From an uncultured Cyclobacteriaceae bacterium (lineage in GTDB: Bacteria; Bacteroidota; Bacteroidia; Cytophagales; Cyclobacteriaceae), in NCBI GenBank assembly GCA_947492745.1, contig CANLOE010000050.1, forward strand, positions 1-49,382: a stretch of DNA of 49,382 nucleotides, written 5' to 3'. The notes beneath the pieces are model-generated. The model was not told the DNA's origin and made no database searches. It was given only the letters and a program-made list of their open reading frames with translations. The position numbers were made by a program, and so were the translations under genes. Below are positions 1 through 11,100 of the stretch, in pieces. Positions within the stretch are counted from its first letter, which is position 1. The number at the start of each line of letters is the position of its first letter.

Positions 1-3000
1 TGAAGGCGGCCACGTCCGTACCTTCCGGAAGCAACCGTTGGGAGGGCATGTTGTAGGCGATGCTCGCTTCCTCGAACCGGCCCTGTACCCACAGGCGCTT
101 CTGACCATGGGACACCGGATAGTCCTCCTGTAGGGGGGCGGGGGGGATGCCCGCAGCCGCAGCCCCGTCGCCCTGCCTGTCCAGGATCAGTCCCGCCTGG
201 CCCTGCAAGGTCGGGTTCTCGAAGATATCGGGCAGGCCAAATTTGACTTCAAAGGTCTCGTTGATCCTGAAAATCAACTTCGTCGCCTTGATGCTGTGGC
301 CCCCGATGTGGAAAAAATCATCATGGGTACTCACCTGCTCAAGGCCAAGTATATCCTTCCAAACCTCCAACAGTGCCTCTTCCGTACCGTTGGAGGGGGC
401 GACAAGGACAGTCGCGCTCCTTTCCGGCATGTCCAGCCCCAGCAGTGCCTTCGTGTCCACTTTACCGTTAGTTGTCAAAGGCAAAGCTTCCATCAAGAAG
501 AAATGGTCGGGCACCATATAGCTGGGGACCTTATCCATCATATAGGTACGTAAACCACTTTCGTCGATGATAGCCCCCTGCTCTTCTAGTTGCACATAGG
601 CCACCAGCTGGTGATCACCATTGGCATCGGGCCTGACTGATACGGCTGCCAGCCCCACATCGCCATGCGAAGACAATTGCCCTTCTATCTCTCCGAGTTC
701 TACCCTATATCCCCGGAGCTTTACTTGGTTATCCTTCCTGCCCATGTACGCCACAGTGCCATCGGGCAGCCATTTCCCCAAGTCACCGGAACGGTAAAGC
801 TTGCCCTCAGGAAAATCAGGATGGTCGATAAAGCGGTCGTTAGTGAGTTCAGGATTGTTCAAATAGCCTCGTGCCACCCCTTTTCCGCCGATACAGATTT
901 CGCCGACGACACCGGAGGGAACCATGTTCAACGCGTCGTCAAGGATCAGCACCGCTTTGTTAGGGGTAGCCCTACCGATAGGGATAGCTTCATAGGCTTG
1001 ATCGGGATCCACTTGGTACAGGGTGCTGATAACGCTACATTCTGTCGGCCCATAGGCATTAAAGAACATATTGCTCTTGGCATAATGGGAAGCATCTTTC
1101 ACCAAGGCTGCTTCTCCCGCTGTCATCAAGGCGCGCAGCGTCGGCAAGGGGGCCCGGTCCAAGACCTTCAAATAGGCAGGGGTAAGAACGCCTACTGTTA
1201 CCTGCTGCTGAGCGATATAACTGACGAATTGTTCCGGGTCGCTGATGATGCCCTTTGGCGGCAGTACCAGCCTGGCTCCCGACAACAACGCGCTGAAAAT
1301 ATCCAGTACCGCACCATCAAATGCCAAGGACAAGAATTGCAGTATGCTATCACCAGCTTGGAGCTGCAACCGGCTGATCTGACCGAAAACGGTGCTGACT
1401 ATAGCATCATGAGGCACCATGACCCCTTTGGGCCTACCAGTAGAACCAGAGGTGTAGATGACATAGGCCAGGTGATGATCCTGCACCACTGCCTTTTCCT
1501 CTACTATCGGACAGGCCCGTATCTCATCGATACCATATCGAGAGGACCGTTGATCCGATGGGGGAGCGTCAACGCAAACCAAGTGTTTGATGCCAGGACA
1601 CAGGTTCTGTAATGCTGCTCCCAACTCAAAATGGTAACGGTCTACCAGCAATGTAGCTACCCCTGCATCACTGAGCATGTACTGTAGGCGGTCCCGGGGA
1701 GAGTCACTGCTCAATGGTACATATGCACCGCCGGAGGCCATCACTGCAAGTATACTGACAACAAAGCCTACATCCTTCTGTTGCAGTACCGCTACCCGCT
1801 CTTCCGTGGCTACACCTATCCGGGATAGCAAAAAGGAACTCAACCGGCCAACAAGGTCCTGAACGGCACGATAGGAATGTTCTGTGCTATCGGATACCGC
1901 TATTGCCTCCGGATGCAAGTACGCCTGCTCATCAAAAAGCCCGTGTAAAGTCCCTGCGGGATAAGCACAGGCTGTGCCTCTGCCACCTGCCAATATCATG
2001 GCTTTCTCAGTACTGCTCAGCAGCTCCAATTCGCACAGTTGAACTGTAGGGCTTGCCAACAGACTGGACAACAGCTGTTGGTAATGCCTCATCAAATTTT
2101 TGATCAAAACACTATCGTATACCTCCGGGTTAAAATTGATATCAAAAGAGAGTCCTCTACCCTCTTCACAAAAGGTGACTTCAATATCAAATTTGGAATG
2201 CCCCTCTCCTATTTCCTCAATAGCTTCCGGATACTTTTCGCCTGTCCATGTAGCATTTTCCACTTCGGCATTCTGTAAGGTAAGCATGACATCGAATACA
2301 GGTGTACGGCTTATATCACGCTTGATGTCCAGGGCTTCGACCAATTGGTCGAAGGGGTAAGATTGGTGGTCAAAAGCCAGCAGCGTATTGGACTTCACTT
2401 TATCAAAAAAAGTGATGAAACTGTCCTGTTCATCAATATGGTTCTTCAGTGCAATGGTATTGACATAAAAACCTATCTGGTGTTCCAATAAGGTGTGTTC
2501 CCTTCCTGCTACCGGGCTACCTATAATAAATTCTCTATCACCTGTATATTTATAAAACAACACATTCAGCACGGCCAAGAGTCCCATAAACAGGCTTCCT
2601 CCTTCCCGATCTACCAATTGTTTCAGCCCATCTACTGCATCAGGACTGATAAAGGTTGACATCTGTATGCCCTTGTGGGTTTTTACCTGAGGGCGGTTTT
2701 GGGTTGTGGGTAGGTCAAGTAAGGGTAAGGGGCCGTGTAACTGTTGTAACCAATAAGCTTTGCTTGCTTCTGCGGCATTACTATCATGCTGCCAAACTGC
2801 ATAATCTTTGTATTGAATCGGCAATAGCGGCAGGGAAGGCTGCTTCTGAGCCAAGCTCGCTTCGTAGTAGGCCAAAGTATCGCTCTTCAATACTTCTAAA
2901 GACCGGCCATCTCCAATGATGTGGTGCATGGCATAATAAAAGGCATAATGACCTTCCTCCTTACTTAAAATACATGCCCTGAGCAATGGTCCTTTCTCCA

Positions 3001-3550
3001 GATCAAAAGGACGGAAGATATCCTTCTGTACGTAATCTTGCACTTGGTCTTCCACATTGGGGCCTTCACGAAAACATATTTGATCAATCTCAAAGCCAAG
3101 TTCATCGATATTCAGCACCACTTGCCTCGGCTCCCCATTCATCTCGTTTACCTTAAATACAGTGCGAAGGATTTCATGCCGCTGTACCGTAGCATATATG
3201 GCTTTTTTAAACAAGGAAATATCATGTATGCCCTCTAAGCTTACTAAATTCGATAGGTGGTTAGCCATGGATGCTTCTGGATTTTGGCTCACCACCCACA
3301 TCCTATACTGTGAGGAAGATACGGGGTAATCCGAAGCAATGGCTGCCTGAGGTATTTGGGCATAACTTTGTTGTTCTTTTTTGTTAGACAAAAAAGTTAT
3401 CAACTCCTCTTTATTTTCGCCAATAGCTTGTTTAAGCGTATTGGTCAAAACACCTTTTTGGATATCTAGCTTCAGTGCCCCGGACTCAACATAGAGCTTA
3501 GCACCAAGCTTCTTCAAGGTTTTCAATAATTCAAATATATCTCCGTGCAT
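1..3550 (-). CDS. NRPS, C-A-PCP-C..., truncated by left window edge
   Basis: Multimodular non-ribosomal peptide synthetase; about 1183 residues are visible from an ATG at 3550 and the reading frame stays open to base 1. Residues 1-58 form a TubC-type N-terminal docking domain. A condensation domain follows (about 68-490) with HHIIGDGRS at about 209; the usual Trp after DG is Arg here. The adenylation domain runs about 530-1050 with YTSGSTGRPKG near 697. A carrier protein carries IGGHS near 1084. A second condensation domain begins at about 1135 and is cut by the edge. Adenylation pocket residues read by alignment to GrsA are D-G-L-V-M-A-A-V-I, which matches no code I can name securely; the pattern resembles the first module of the neighbouring 11744 gene (D-G-L-T-I-A-A-V-N), so a similar hydrophobic or aromatic residue is an inference. 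The gene starts 12 bp after the upstream oxygenase stop and is the last visible gene of the operon. Release domains must lie outside the window. Confidence 0.93.
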   Translation of the reverse strand, partial: MHGDIFELLKTLKKLGAKLYVESGALKLDIQKGVLTNTLKQAIGENKEELITFLSNKKEQQSYAQIPQAAIASDYPVSSSQYRMWVVSQNPEASMANHLSNLVSLEGIHDISLFKKAIYATVQRHEILRTVFKVNEMNGEPRQVVLNIDELGFEIDQICFREGPNVEDQVQDYVQKDIFRPFDLEKGPLLRACILSKEEGHYAFYYAMHHIIGDGRSLEVLKSDTLAYYEASLAQKQPSLPLLPIQYKDYAVWQHDSNAAEASKAYWLQQLHGPLPLLDLPTTQNRPQVKTHKGIQMSTFISPDAVDGLKQLVDREGGSLFMGLLAVLNVLFYKYTGDREFIIGSPVAGREHTLLEHQIGFYVNTIALKNHIDEQDSFITFFDKVKSNTLLAFDHQSYPFDQLVEALDIKRDISRTPVFDVMLTLQNAEVENATWTGEKYPEAIEEIGEGHSKFDIEVTFCEEGRGLSFDINFNPEVYDSVLIKNLMRHYQQLLSSLLASPTVQLCELELLSSTEKAMILAGGRGTACAYPAGTLHGLFDEQAYLHPEAIAVSDSTEHSYRAVQDLVGRLSSFLLSRIGVATEERVAVLQQKDVGFVVSILAVMASGGAYVPLSSDSPRDRLQYMLSDAGVATLLVDRYHFELGAALQNLCPGIKHLVCVDAPPSDQRSSRYGIDEIRACPIVEEKAVVQDHHLAYVIYTSGSTGRPKGVMVPHDAIVSTVFGQISRLQLQAGDSILQFLSLAFDGAVLDIFSALLSGARLVLPPKGIISDPEQFVSYIAQQQVTVGVLTPAYLKVLDRAPLPTLRALMTAGEAALVKDASHYAKSNMFFNAYGPTECSVISTLYQVDPDQAYEAIPIGRATPNKAVLILDDALNMVPSGVVGEICIGGKGVARGYLNNPELTNDRFIDHPDFPEGKLYRSGDLGKWLPDGTVAYMGRKDNQVKLRGYRVELGEIEGQLSSHGDVGLAAVSVRPDANGDHQLVAYVQLEEQGAIIDESGLRTYMMDKVPSYMVPDHFFLMEALPLTTNGKVDTKALLGLDMPERSATVLVAPSNGTEEALLEVWKDILGLEQVSTHDDFFHIGGHSIKATKLIFRINETFEVKFGLPDIFENPTLQGQAGLILDRQGDGAAAAGIPPAPLQEDYPVSHGQKRLWVQGRFEEASIAYNMPSQRLLPEGTDVAAF

Positions 3551-3562
3551 TAATTTCTGAGG

Positions 3563-4354
3563 TTATTGGATGGCGTGGATGGGTTCAAAATTCCTTGCAC
3601 AAAGGTATTCCGGTCTTTGTCCAGTTTTCAATGCCGGTAAGTTACTCGTACAGTTATAGGTAATAATAGCGGTGTTCCTGTCAAAAGGGGACATATTTGA
3701 ACTAGAGGCATGAAATATATTCGGGTGGAAAAATACACAAGTCCCTTTGCTGCCTTCTGCTAAAACCAGTGGTTTGCTGTTGGCCAAATCTCTGATCAGC
3801 TCTTTTTTGACCGTGTATTTTAGATCGGCACCCAGTGCGTTCATGTAATCCCCTTCTTCTGAGCTGTTTTGCTTGGGTTCAAAATCCACCAAACCAACTT
3901 TATGAGAACCTGGCAAAAAAATCAATGGTCCCTGGGCGGCAGTGGTATCCTGAAATAGTATCATCGCAGACAACATATTGGGTTTTTGGATTCCATCGTC
4001 TAAATGCCAATAGGGAAAGTCTTGATGCCACTCCCACCATTCACCAATGAATGCTTTTTTATTATTCAATTTAAACTGGTATAAATATACGTCTTCACCT
4101 AACAGTTGCTGAGCAGGTGAAATGAGCCGTTTCTGTCGATACAGTTCATCAAAAACATTGAAGGACTTGTGGGGGGCAAATATGGACCTGATTTCCCCGC
4201 TTGTTTCACAAATCACCTGTGGCAGGTGTTTGAGCGTATCAAAACCTTTCATCTCCTGTATCAATTGGTCTATTTCTTGATGAGTAAATAGGTTTTCTAC
4301 TACCAGATAGCCATTTTCGCTGTAAAAGTCGATTTGATTTTGCTTTAATTTCAT
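3563..4354 (-). CDS. Phytanoyl-CoA dioxygenase-family Fe(II)/2-oxoglutarate hydroxylase
   Basis: A 263-residue non-haem iron oxygenase of the PhyH/ectoine-hydroxylase-like family. The metal-binding facial triad is visible: H110-x-D112 in the segment WEWHQDFPYWH and a distal His at 215 (IFHASS), with Arg226 placed to bind the 2-oxoglutarate carboxylate. The segment GPLIFLPGSHK (about 142-152) is also typical. The length fits the family. Free-standing PhyH enzymes inside NRPS operons usually hydroxylate a free amino acid or a carrier-bound residue; that role here is inferred. No signal peptide is seen, so the protein is cytoplasmic. It lies 97 bp after the other oxygenase and 12 bp before the last NRPS gene, in the same direction, so co-transcription is likely. 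Substrate and position of hydroxylation cannot be read from sequence. Confidence 0.88.
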   Translation of the reverse strand: MKLKQNQIDFYSENGYLVVENLFTHQEIDQLIQEMKGFDTLKHLPQVICETSGEIRSIFAPHKSFNVFDELYRQKRLISPAQQLLGEDVYLYQFKLNNKKAFIGEWWEWHQDFPYWHLDDGIQKPNMLSAMILFQDTTAAQGPLIFLPGSHKVGLVDFEPKQNSSEEGDYMNALGADLKYTVKKELIRDLANSKPLVLAEGSKGTCVFFHPNIFHASSSNMSPFDRNTAIITYNCTSNLPALKTGQRPEYLCARNFEPIHAIQ

Positions 4355-4451
4355 GTTTGTTGTTTCAATATTGGGGTCCAGCTTGCTTTCGCCCTTATGT
4401 TGTTGGTTATCTTGAGTTCAATCCAAAATATTGTCTGCTTGGAAGTGAGGT

Positions 4452-5066
4452 TTATTGCTTTACACCTTTAAGCTTGGGTTTCATACTAATTCTGACATTT
4501 TTGTTCAAGAAGGAAAACCGATAATCAAGCCCTACATTTTTGTCGTCTTTATAGTGGGCATAGGGACCATTTTGGTCTACATAGTGCAAAAATATCTGCG
4601 AACAGGGGCCATAGGTATTTCTTTCCCTCCAATGCGTCATTTCCATTCCCTTATAGATCATCCCATCACCTGGTTCCAGCGTAATGGAATGTGCCCTTTC
4701 TTCGTAATCAATGATACCAATAGGCCATGGTTGTTGCTCATAGCCTAAATTTATGGTTACGCTGATTTCACAGGCTTCCCTGTCTTTATGGTTTTTCAGT
4801 ATAGCGCCCTCTTTATAATTTCTGGAGTAGAAGTAGGTTTTATATAGCTTTAATCCTGTGTGTTTTTCCATCGTAGGCCTGAGTTCCTCGAGCAAGCCTG
4901 TCAGTTTTTTATCTTCAAAAAAGGCACGGGCTTTTTCTACTTGACCGTCATTGACCATGCCCAGACCTTCTTTTTCCAACTGTCGCATGTGCGCGTAGTA
5001 TTCCGTAGGGTCTATAATGTTTTTTACTACGATGTAACCGTTTTCTATAAATTCATTTGATGACAT
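4452..5066 (-). CDS. 2-oxoglutarate/Fe(II)-dependent oxygenase, prolyl-hydroxylase-like
   Basis: A 204-residue small cytoplasmic oxygenase. The double-stranded beta-helix iron site is visible as H93-x-D95 (ILKNHKDREAC), followed by the strand ISVTINLGY, an LEPGDGMIYKG turn (130-140), a distal His145 (MTHWRER) and an Arg at 147 or 149. The C-terminal segment FLHYVDQNGPYA is common in this group of stand-alone 2OG oxygenases. It is unrelated at the level of simple inspection to the PhyH enzyme encoded next to it, so the operon carries two different hydroxylase types. Its position between NRPS genes suggests hydroxylation of a building block or a bound residue; that is an inference. It starts 57 bp after the NRPS stop at 5124. 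Confidence 0.85.
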   Translation of the reverse strand: MSSNEFIENGYIVVKNIIDPTEYYAHMRQLEKEGLGMVNDGQVEKARAFFEDKKLTGLLEELRPTMEKHTGLKLYKTYFYSRNYKEGAILKNHKDREACEISVTINLGYEQQPWPIGIIDYEERAHSITLEPGDGMIYKGMEMTHWRERNTYGPCSQIFLHYVDQNGPYAHYKDDKNVGLDYRFSFLNKNVRISMKPKLKGVKQ

Positions 5067-5123
5067 TGGCTTGTGGTTTTAAATTATTGGTATTGTTTAT
5101 ATTTCATGACAATCCATTGATTG

Positions 5124-8100
5124 TCAGAAGTTAAATGTTTCCATATCGACATCTTTGTCAACCTTTTCGTCCTCTTCTATCCAGTGGTGCACTTCCAGCA
5201 GTTCCTTATGGCTTATCAAGGTGGAGTGGGTAAATAGGTCTTTCAAGTTGAGTTTGACATCAAAGGTTTTATGGTATTCATTCACTAGTTTGGTCGCTTT
5301 CAAGCTATGCCCTCCCAAGTCGAAAAAGTCATCGTTGACACCGATCTTTTCTTTTTGTAAAACACTTTCCCATATGCTCACTATCTTTTCCTCCAATTCA
5401 TCCTTGGGAGCCACATACTGTACCCTATGAGCTAGCGCAGCAGCATCCGGCTGTGGCAGTAGTTTTTTATCGACCTTACCATTTGGCGTAAGCGGCACTG
5501 CTTCTAGTTGTATATAATAAGCCGGTACCATGTAGTAAGGCAATGCTGACTTTAAGAAAGTCTTCAATGTTACTTTATCTATCTCCGTATTGGCTACCAC
5601 ATAGACTACCAGTTCATCGTTCTTATGCAATACCACAGCTTCCTCTACTTCTTGATACTGGAGAAGGGTATGCTCTATCTCCCCAAGTTCGATACGATAG
5701 CCTCGGATCTTGACCTGATCATCCCACCGGCCTATATACTCGATGGTTCCGTTCTCACACCAATAGGCGATATCGCCGGTCTTATATACCTTCCCTGTAG
5801 GGTCGAATGGATGTAGGATAAACTTACTGTCGGTCTGCTCTGGCAAATTAAGGTAGCCGTTGGCCAGGTTTTCCCCACCTATGTATACTTCGCCCCTTAC
5901 CCCTATGGGCACGGGGTTTAAATGGGGGTCTAAAATGTATAGGTCTGTATTGGATATTGGCTTGCCAATAGGTGGGCGGTTGACAATGTTTCCATCGTTT
6001 TCACTCATCTGATGACTGGTGACAACGTGGGTTTCGGATGGACCGTAATGATTGTGAAGTACTACTTCAGGATATGCTTTCAAAAATAAGCCCAAGTTAC
6101 CCCCAACATATAATTGCTCTGCGGTAGACACAATATGTTTGATAGTATGCCCCTTGAATTCATCAATGCCGTTCAGGCTAAAGAAGTTGCTCAGAGCAGA
6201 GAAAGGGAATGACAATACCTCTAACTGCTGCTCCATGATTACCTCTCTTAATGCCTTATAATCCAATCTGCCCCCTTCACTGGCTACATAGACAGTCCCC
6301 CCTGAACTCAAAGCAAAATAGATATCGTGCAAGGAAGCATCGAAACTAAAAGAAGCATATTGTAAGTGCTTTAGCCCTGTGGCCACGCCCGAATGATGGA
6401 TATCCCACTGGATCAAATTACTCATCATGCGGTGCGTTTGTTCTACACCTTTTGGGTTTCCGGTCGACCCGGAAGTATAGATGACGAATGCCCCATCATC
6501 AAGGGTATTGATATTGCCGGGGTTGTTTTTATCAAGGGCCTCCAGATCGATGTTTTGCATGTCAATGACTTCCATACCTGATAGGTCGTGAAAGCCGAAT
6601 AGCTCCGGTTGTGTAATGATAGTCTGTATACCAGCATCTTTTAAGATATAGCTCACCCTTTGGGAGGGGTAATTATAATCAACAGGCACGTAACAAGCCC
6701 CTGATTTGATGACCGCAAACATCGCAATGACACTTTCCAATGACCGCTCTAGCATGACCCCTATGTTTACCGAAGGGTCCGCTTGGCATTGGATTCGCAG
6801 GTAATTGGCCAATCGGTTACTATATACATTGACCTGACTATAGGTCAAGCTTGTTTCTTCAAATTGTACAGCTAGTGCTTGGGGAGTTTTCAGGGCCTGC
6901 CGTTCGAAGAGCTGGGAAACGGTCAATGACTCATAATCTTCACGGGTATCATTGAACCTGTGAAGGAGCTGTTGTGTCTCGTTACCTGATAGATAAACGG
7001 GCTTACCGATAGCTTGTTCAGGGGCCTTAGTGAGTGCTGAAAGTAAGGACTGATAATGGTCCATCAATCGCCTGACCATAGACCGATCATACACATCCGA
7101 GTTGTACTCTACATGAAGAGCGATGGTATTTTGCTGCTCAACAAAGTTGAAGAGAAGGTCAAACTTACTGGTTTTCTCCCCATGTTCTTTGATATCAGCA
7201 GGACTATGTTCTCCGACTTCATCACTGCCGGTAGCTATGTTATTTTGCAGTACCAGCATAATATCGAAAATAGGGCTTCTGGAAGCATCCCTTCTTAGGT
7301 CCAGTTCATCGACCAATAAGTCGAACGGATACTGCTGATGCCGGAAAGCTCCGGCTACCGTAGCCTTGACTTTAGCAAACAATTCGTCAAAGCTGTCGCT
7401 GGCTTTTATTTCATCCCTCAGTGCCAGCGTATTGACATAAAACCCTATTTGATGTTCTACATCAGGGTGTTCCCTTCCGGCTATGGGACTACCGATAATG
7501 ATATCTTCCTGATGCGTATACCGATGGAGCAGGGCTTTTAGCGAAGCCACCAGTAACATAAACATCGTCCCTCCTTTTTGCCCTAGATATTGCTTTGCCC
7601 GTGAGACCACTTGTACCGGAAGATAGGTGCTCAGTTCATTTCCATTATATGTTTTTACACTGGGACGGTTTTTGGTCCTTGGCAAATCCAAAACTGCCAG
7701 ATCCCCACCTAATTTGTCCAACCAATAGTCCCTGTGCCGTTGAAAACCGCCAGTATCAAACTGACTTAACTGCCAAGCTGTATAATCTTTATATTGTATG
7801 CGCAATGAGGGTAACTCCGGACTGAAACCTTTGATAAAAGCTTCATAAAAAGTGAGTACATCCTTTTTCAACACCTCCATAGACCAGCCATCACTGATGA
7901 TATGATGGATATTGTAATAGAAGATATGCTTTCCTTTTTGGTCAAAGCCTAGTTTTACCCGGATCAAGGGGCCATTGACAAGGTCGAAGGGTGCTGTAGC
8001 ATCTTGATCGATCAATGTAAAAATGTCCTCCTCTGTTTTTGCGGCGACATCAATAGTATCTATCTGAAAGTCAAATTCTTTCATGGGTATTACATATTGC

Positions 8101-11100
8101 CTTAGCTCTCCTGCTTCATTTTCCCGGAATGCGGTCCGCAATATTTCATGACGGTCAACAGTAGCCTCTACTGCTTTTTTGAAAGCTTCGATATCCATCT
8201 CTTTATCAAGGTCGATAACAGCAGGCATATTGTAAGCCACATTGGCCCCTTCAAATTGACTTAAGACCCAAAGTCTTTTTTGTGCATGGGATATTGGATA
8301 GTCAACTGCCGGACCTACTTTAGGGATAAGTACGTCGACATCTTTATCTTTTGCAGCTACTAGTTGTGCTTGTGACCGGATGGTAGGATGTGTAAATACA
8401 TCACGCAATGAAATGTTTACCTGAAAGGTGCTGTTGAGCTGGAAGGTCAGCTTCGTAGCTTTGATACTATGCCCTCCAAGATCAAAGAAATTGTCCTGGG
8501 TGCTTACCTTATCTCTCCCGAGCAGTTTTTCCCATATACCTAGGAGTTTCTCTTCCGTTGCATTGGCTGGAGGTACCGCTGCTGTACCGGAAACCACCTG
8601 ATGACCTTCCACTTCCTCAAGTCTTTTGCGGTCTACTTTTCCATTGGTGGTAAGTGGGAAAGTGTCTACATATATGTACTGGCCGGGCAGCATAAAGGCA
8701 GGGAGCAACCGGGACAAATAGCTCCTGATTTCCTCCAGTGATAAGTCTTGTCCTTGCCAGCATTGTATATAGGCAATCAGTTGAGGCTCTCCTTCATGGT
8801 CCGGTTTCATAGATACAGCAGCCATGTCCACCCACTTATGACTGACAAGGGCGGATTCTATTTCACCCGGTTCAATACGGTACCCTCTTAGTTTTACCTG
8901 ATCATCTTTCCTACCTAAGTACTCTATGACACCATGAGGTAGCCATCTGCCCAAGTCGCCTGTTTTATAGAGTACACCATCCATTGAATCAGGGGCTTGT
9001 ACAAACTTGGCTTTAGTTAGTACAGGATTGTTCTGGTAACCCTTGGCTATGCCTGTACCACTGATGCAAATTTCGCCAACTACTCCTATAGGTTCTAGGT
9101 TTAGGTTTTTGTCCAGGATCAAGATTTTTTTGTTGGCAGAGGGCTTTCCAATAGGGATATTCGTATAGGCCTTGTTGGGGTCAACTTCATACAAAGTACT
9201 GTTCACCGCACACTCTGTAGGACCATACGCATTAAAAAATCTCTTTTCTTTGGCATAATGTACCGCATCCTTTACCGAAGCAGCTTCCCCTGCCGTGATG
9301 ATGGTATGTACCGTTGGTAATTTTGGTTGGTTGAGCGCTTTCAAATAAGCAGGTGGCAAAGTCACCAGCGTTACCTTCTCTGCATCAATAAAAGCCTCAA
9401 ATAGCGTAGGATCTTTCACTATGGTATCTTCTGGCAATACCAAGGTAGCCCCAGCAAAAAATGTCATGAAAATATCAAGTAGGGAGCCATCAAAAGACAA
9501 GGATACAAATTGTAGGATACGGTCATCTGTTGTGAGTCCTAATTGATCAATATGATCATAGGCGGTGTTGACCAAGCCTTGGTGTGCTACCATTACCCCT
9601 TTTGGTCTACCCGTGGAACCCGAAGTGTAGATCACATAAGCCAGGTCGTCAGCCGTAACATCAACATGATCCAGAACGATGGGTTCGGTATCGATATCGT
9701 TCTTATTGTATTGAAAAGCGCCTGCTGTAGGTAAATTACTATCTACTAAAACGAGCGTTTTCAGTTGAGTACTCTGTGATTGTAGCCTTTTTGCCAGTCC
9801 TTGATGCTCTTCGTCGACCAATAACACTTCGATTTTGGAATCTTCCAACATGAACAGCAAACGTTCCTCAGGATACGCACTGTTCAGCGGTACATATACT
9901 CCTCCAGATTTAAATACTGCCAGTAGGCTTTCCATGAATAGCGCACTGCGGTTCTGCAACAGCCCGACCCTAGCCTCTTTTGCTATCTGGAGCTTGTTGA
10001 TCAGTAGATTACCCAATTGATTAGAGCGCTCTTCTACGGCTTGGTAAGTATGATTCACATGGTCCTTGATGGCTATGGCCTCAGGGCTGAACCTTGCTTG
10101 CTTCGAAAAGAGCTGGTGTAAGGTAGACCCATCAGGGTATGCGAAAGCAGTAGCATTAAAAACGTGTTTTATCCGGTGTATCTCATCATCGTCCAAGAAC
10201 CGGATATCGCACAAATTTTGTTGAGTATCTTCTAAAATTTTGTACAACAAGCTTTTAAAATGCTTAACGAACTGTACGACTATGTCATGATGATAGACAT
10301 CCGCGTTGTATTCTACTGTAAAGTGGATATCGTCACCCGTTTCTTGAAACCTAAAAAACAGGTCAAACTTACTTTGTACAGTCCCTTGATCCTTTACTTC
10401 ATCCCCTAAGTCCCTTTGACTTTGTTCTATAGGTATATCCCCAAAATCTGCATAATCAATGACCACATCTACCAAAGCACTCCTTCGTGGATCTCTTTTT
10501 ATCTTTAGATTATCGATCAAGTGATCAAATGGATATACTTGATGGGCATAAGCATCTAGGGTAAGCTGCTTTACCTTTGAGAAGAAGGTATCAAAGGTAT
10601 CCTCCTCTGCTAATTGTGACCTAAAAGCAATCTTATTGGCATAAAAACCAATTTGGTTTTTTAAGTCTGCATGAACCCTTCCCGATACTGTACTTCCTAT
10701 GATCTGATCGGATTGTTGGGTATACCTGGAGAACAGTACCTTCAATACCGCCATGAACCCCATAAACAAGCTCCCTCCATGGGTATGACAGTACTGCTTC
10801 AGGTGTTTTTTGTTTGCCTGACCGATGTAGGTCCCTAACTTTCTGCCATTGTTTGTTTTATAGGGTGGCCTTATCTTACTGGACGGTAAGTCCATGATGG
10901 GTAAGCTGCCTGCTAAATGTTCTAACCAATATGCTTTGTGTTGGTCCAATTCATCCCTCTGGAGCTTTCCTTGCTCCCATACTGCATAGTCCTTGTACTG
11001 TATTTTTAAAGCTGGGAGGAGTACGGCAGTTTCCTGTTCAAATGCTTTATAATAAGCCAATACATCTCCCAAAAGTATTTGGTCCGACCAACCATCACCA

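Noticed and set aside
147-1612. Long plus-strand frames over the last NRPS gene
   Set aside because: They lie opposite a continuous C-A-PCP reading on the minus strand that contains all expected motifs; they are antisense shadows.
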